Source: Chelativorans xinjiangensis
Lineage (GTDB): Bacteria; Pseudomonadota; Alphaproteobacteria; Rhizobiales; Rhizobiaceae
Assembly: GCF_009812055.1 (NCBI RefSeq)
Contig: NZ_WQNH01000007.1
Coordinates: forward strand, 62,001 to 126,000
Reading direction: 5' to 3'
Length of the DNA: 64,000 nucleotides
Shown here: one piece after another, positions 62,934 through 64,000 of the stretch
Layout of the letters: each line of letters opens with the position of its first letter
How positions within the stretch are numbered: position 1 is the first letter of the stretch
Translations under genes and position numbers: made by a program
The notes under the pieces: generated by a model
Databases searched by the model: none
Told to the model about the DNA's origin: nothing
The model's input: the letters and a program-made list of their open reading frames with translations, nothing else

Positions 62934-63311
62934 ATGAAAAAAGATTTCGTCACGCTTGTTGTTGCTGTGGGGTTGGGCAGCCTGGCTCTGACCGGGAATG
63001 CCTCGGCAGACGCGGAACGCGGAAAGCAGGTATTCCGCAAATGTCAGGCGTGCCATTCGCTCGAGCCCGGCGACAACAAGGTCGGACCGAGCCTTCATGG
63101 CATAATGGGGCAGCCCGCAGGACACGTTGAGGACTATACCTATTCCAGTGCCATGGAGCAGTCGGAACTTGTCTGGGATGACGAAACCATGGGTGAATGG
63201 CTCAGAGGTCCAAGAAAGCTCGTCAAGGGAACAAAGATGGCCTTTCCCGGGCTAAGAAAGGACGAGGAGATCGAGGATGTTATCGAATATATTCGGGCAT
63301 CGTCGGAATGA
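62934..63311 (+). CDS. class I c-type cytochrome (c2/c550-like)
   Basis: A 125-residue periplasmic cytochrome. A signal ends near residue 25 (NASAD). Heme is attached at Cys37-x2-Cys40-His41 (CQACH), and Met102 in KGTKMAFPG is the sixth ligand. It resembles the cytochromes that carry electrons from XoxG towards a terminal oxidase. AGGAAG precedes the ATG. It closes the methanol operon. Confidence 0.92.
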   Translation: MKKDFVTLVVAVGLGSLALTGNASADAERGKQVFRKCQACHSLEPGDNKVGPSLHGIMGQPAGHVEDYTYSSAMEQSELVWDDETMGEWLRGPRKLVKGTKMAFPGLRKDEEIEDVIEYIRASSE

Positions 63312-63376
63312 ACTGGGTAACCGTCCGGCAAAAAACATCGCAATTTTTGCTCGGAAAGCGCTTATACTCGGCTCAA

Positions 63377-63478
63377 GCCATTCGAGGGGGTCGAAGCAAC
63401 GAAGAGCATGATCGGAGTGCGCTATGCCGTCGCTTGCAAGGGCGGCCTGTCGCAACAGACGTCGTTGTTTCGAATGGC
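63377..63478 (+). other. inverted-repeat region upstream of the FIST gene
   Basis: The 200 bases between the cytochrome and the FIST gene contain a long-range inverted repeat. GCCATTCGA (63377-63385) complements TCGAATGGC (63470-63478), and TCGAAGCAACGA (63391-63402) can pair with TCGTTGTTTCGA (63462-63473) with one wobble. These may form a structured RNA leader. No other feature is recognised here. Confidence 0.35.
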
Positions 63479-63511
63479 ATAATGGAATGCTGAAGTGAGG
63501 TCGGCCGACCG

Positions 63512-64000
63512 ATGGAACAGGCTGAGGTAAAACACCCTCTATCAAGCCCACGGCCCATTATTGCCCGCGCTTGGTCCGGATCGCGGAACCCAACGCAGAT
63601 CATAGACGACCTGACCTCGGGCATCGCCGGCTGCGACCCCACGCTGATCGCCACCTTCATCTCATCGAGCCTGCCCTACGAAGAGGTTGTCGGGCCGCTT
63701 TCGCAGGCCTTCCCGGAGGCAACGCTGGTGGGCTGCACGACGGCGGGAAGCCTGACCCAGGACTGCTACGAGGCGGGCGGCGCGATTGCGGTTGCTTTCG
63801 ACCGAGCATCCTTCAGCTTCGAAACCTGCCTCCTGCCCGACCTGCGCAACTATTCGATGGAACGCGGCTGCGAGGCGATAGAAACGGCTTACTATCACCT
63901 TTTGCGCGAGTTGGAGCCGGACCGCGCCAATCTCTTCGCCATGCTTTTGGTCGACGGCCTGTCGCGGCGCGAAGAGGAGATCGCCGCGAGTGCGTATGCG
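63512..64000 (+). CDS. FIST sensory-domain protein, 3' end outside window
   Basis: The frame runs from ATG 63512 to the window edge with 163 codons and no stop. The N-terminus reads MEQAEVKHPLSSPR, followed by a FIST_N pattern (LIATFISSSLPYEEVVGPL, VGCTTAGSLTQD, GAIAVAFDRASF). FIST domains sense small ligands and often sit upstream of histidine kinases or cyclases. It follows the methanol operon and could be its sensor. The rest of the protein is not visible. Confidence 0.85.
   Translation, partial: MEQAEVKHPLSSPRPIIARAWSGSRNPTQIIDDLTSGIAGCDPTLIATFISSSLPYEEVVGPLSQAFPEATLVGCTTAGSLTQDCYEAGGAIAVAFDRASFSFETCLLPDLRNYSMERGCEAIETAYYHLLRELEPDRANLFAMLLVDGLSRREEEIAASAYA

Overview
The window is GC-rich DNA packed with short-spaced operons. 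It looks like an alphaproteobacterium of the Hyphomicrobiales, rhizobium-type (Sinorhizobium/Ensifer, Shinella, Mesorhizobium or Aminobacter kind). The reasons are the gene families (Ku/LigD, choline sulfatase with its LysR regulator, XoxF methanol oxidation with glutathione-linked formaldehyde oxidation) and the many periplasmic-binding-protein transporters, which are typical of a rhizobial chromid, megaplasmid or accessory chromosome segment. No rRNA, tRNA, CRISPR array or insertion sequence was seen.

Layout. 1-1768: end of an alpha/beta hydrolase, xthA and a small HEPN-like protein. 2258-9768: a type I secretion operon with a 562-residue Gly/Asn/Gln-repeat protein, a 654-residue protein with DND repeats, an ABC exporter with a long N-terminal extension, and an HlyD-family adaptor. 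9827-14903: a methyltransferase divergent from an iron-type ABC importer with two paralogous binding proteins. 15061-17314: an NHEJ locus with one intact ku, a ligD that has lost its ligase and most of its polymerase, and a truncated second ku. 17488-18072: ribosome hibernation factor with a cold-shock-like tail. 18217-23188: a FadR-type regulator divergent from an ABC importer plus an FAH-family hydrolase. 23239-30234: LysR regulator, ureohydrolase, PotDABC-like importer and nitrilase-family amidase, which together look like guanidino-compound catabolism.

30408-33610: pqqABCDE, preceded by a recognisable promoter with a palindrome at the likely start site. 33653-42466: RpiR regulator, N-formylglutamate amidohydrolase-like enzyme, TRAP transporter, glutamine-synthetase-like ligase, aldehyde dehydrogenase and iron alcohol dehydrogenase; I read this as an amine or amino-alcohol pathway through gamma-glutamyl intermediates. 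42500-46061: choline sulfatase, choline-type binding protein and LysR regulator.

46237-63311: a lanthanide-type methanol oxidation region. It holds an ABC importer, xoxF, xoxG, a xoxJ-rhodanese fusion, a metallo-beta-lactamase-fold protein, a SoxYZ-like carrier, an ABC exporter pair of the LutEF/Ped kind, fghA and the glutathione-dependent formaldehyde dehydrogenase on the minus strand, then a LutA-like binding protein, a YVTN propeller, three uncharacterised secreted proteins and a second cytochrome c. PQQ made by the pqq operon would load XoxF; electrons would pass to XoxG and probably the second cytochrome; formaldehyde would be handled by the glutathione enzymes. The window ends inside a FIST sensory-domain gene.

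A recurring design is a perfect or near-perfect hairpin without a T-run directly after a gene whose product is expected in excess (2258, potD-like, dctP, choX-like, xoxF), before the next gene of the same operon. The least explained system is the type I secretion operon at 2258-9768. All functions are inferred from reading the protein sequences; no database search was run.
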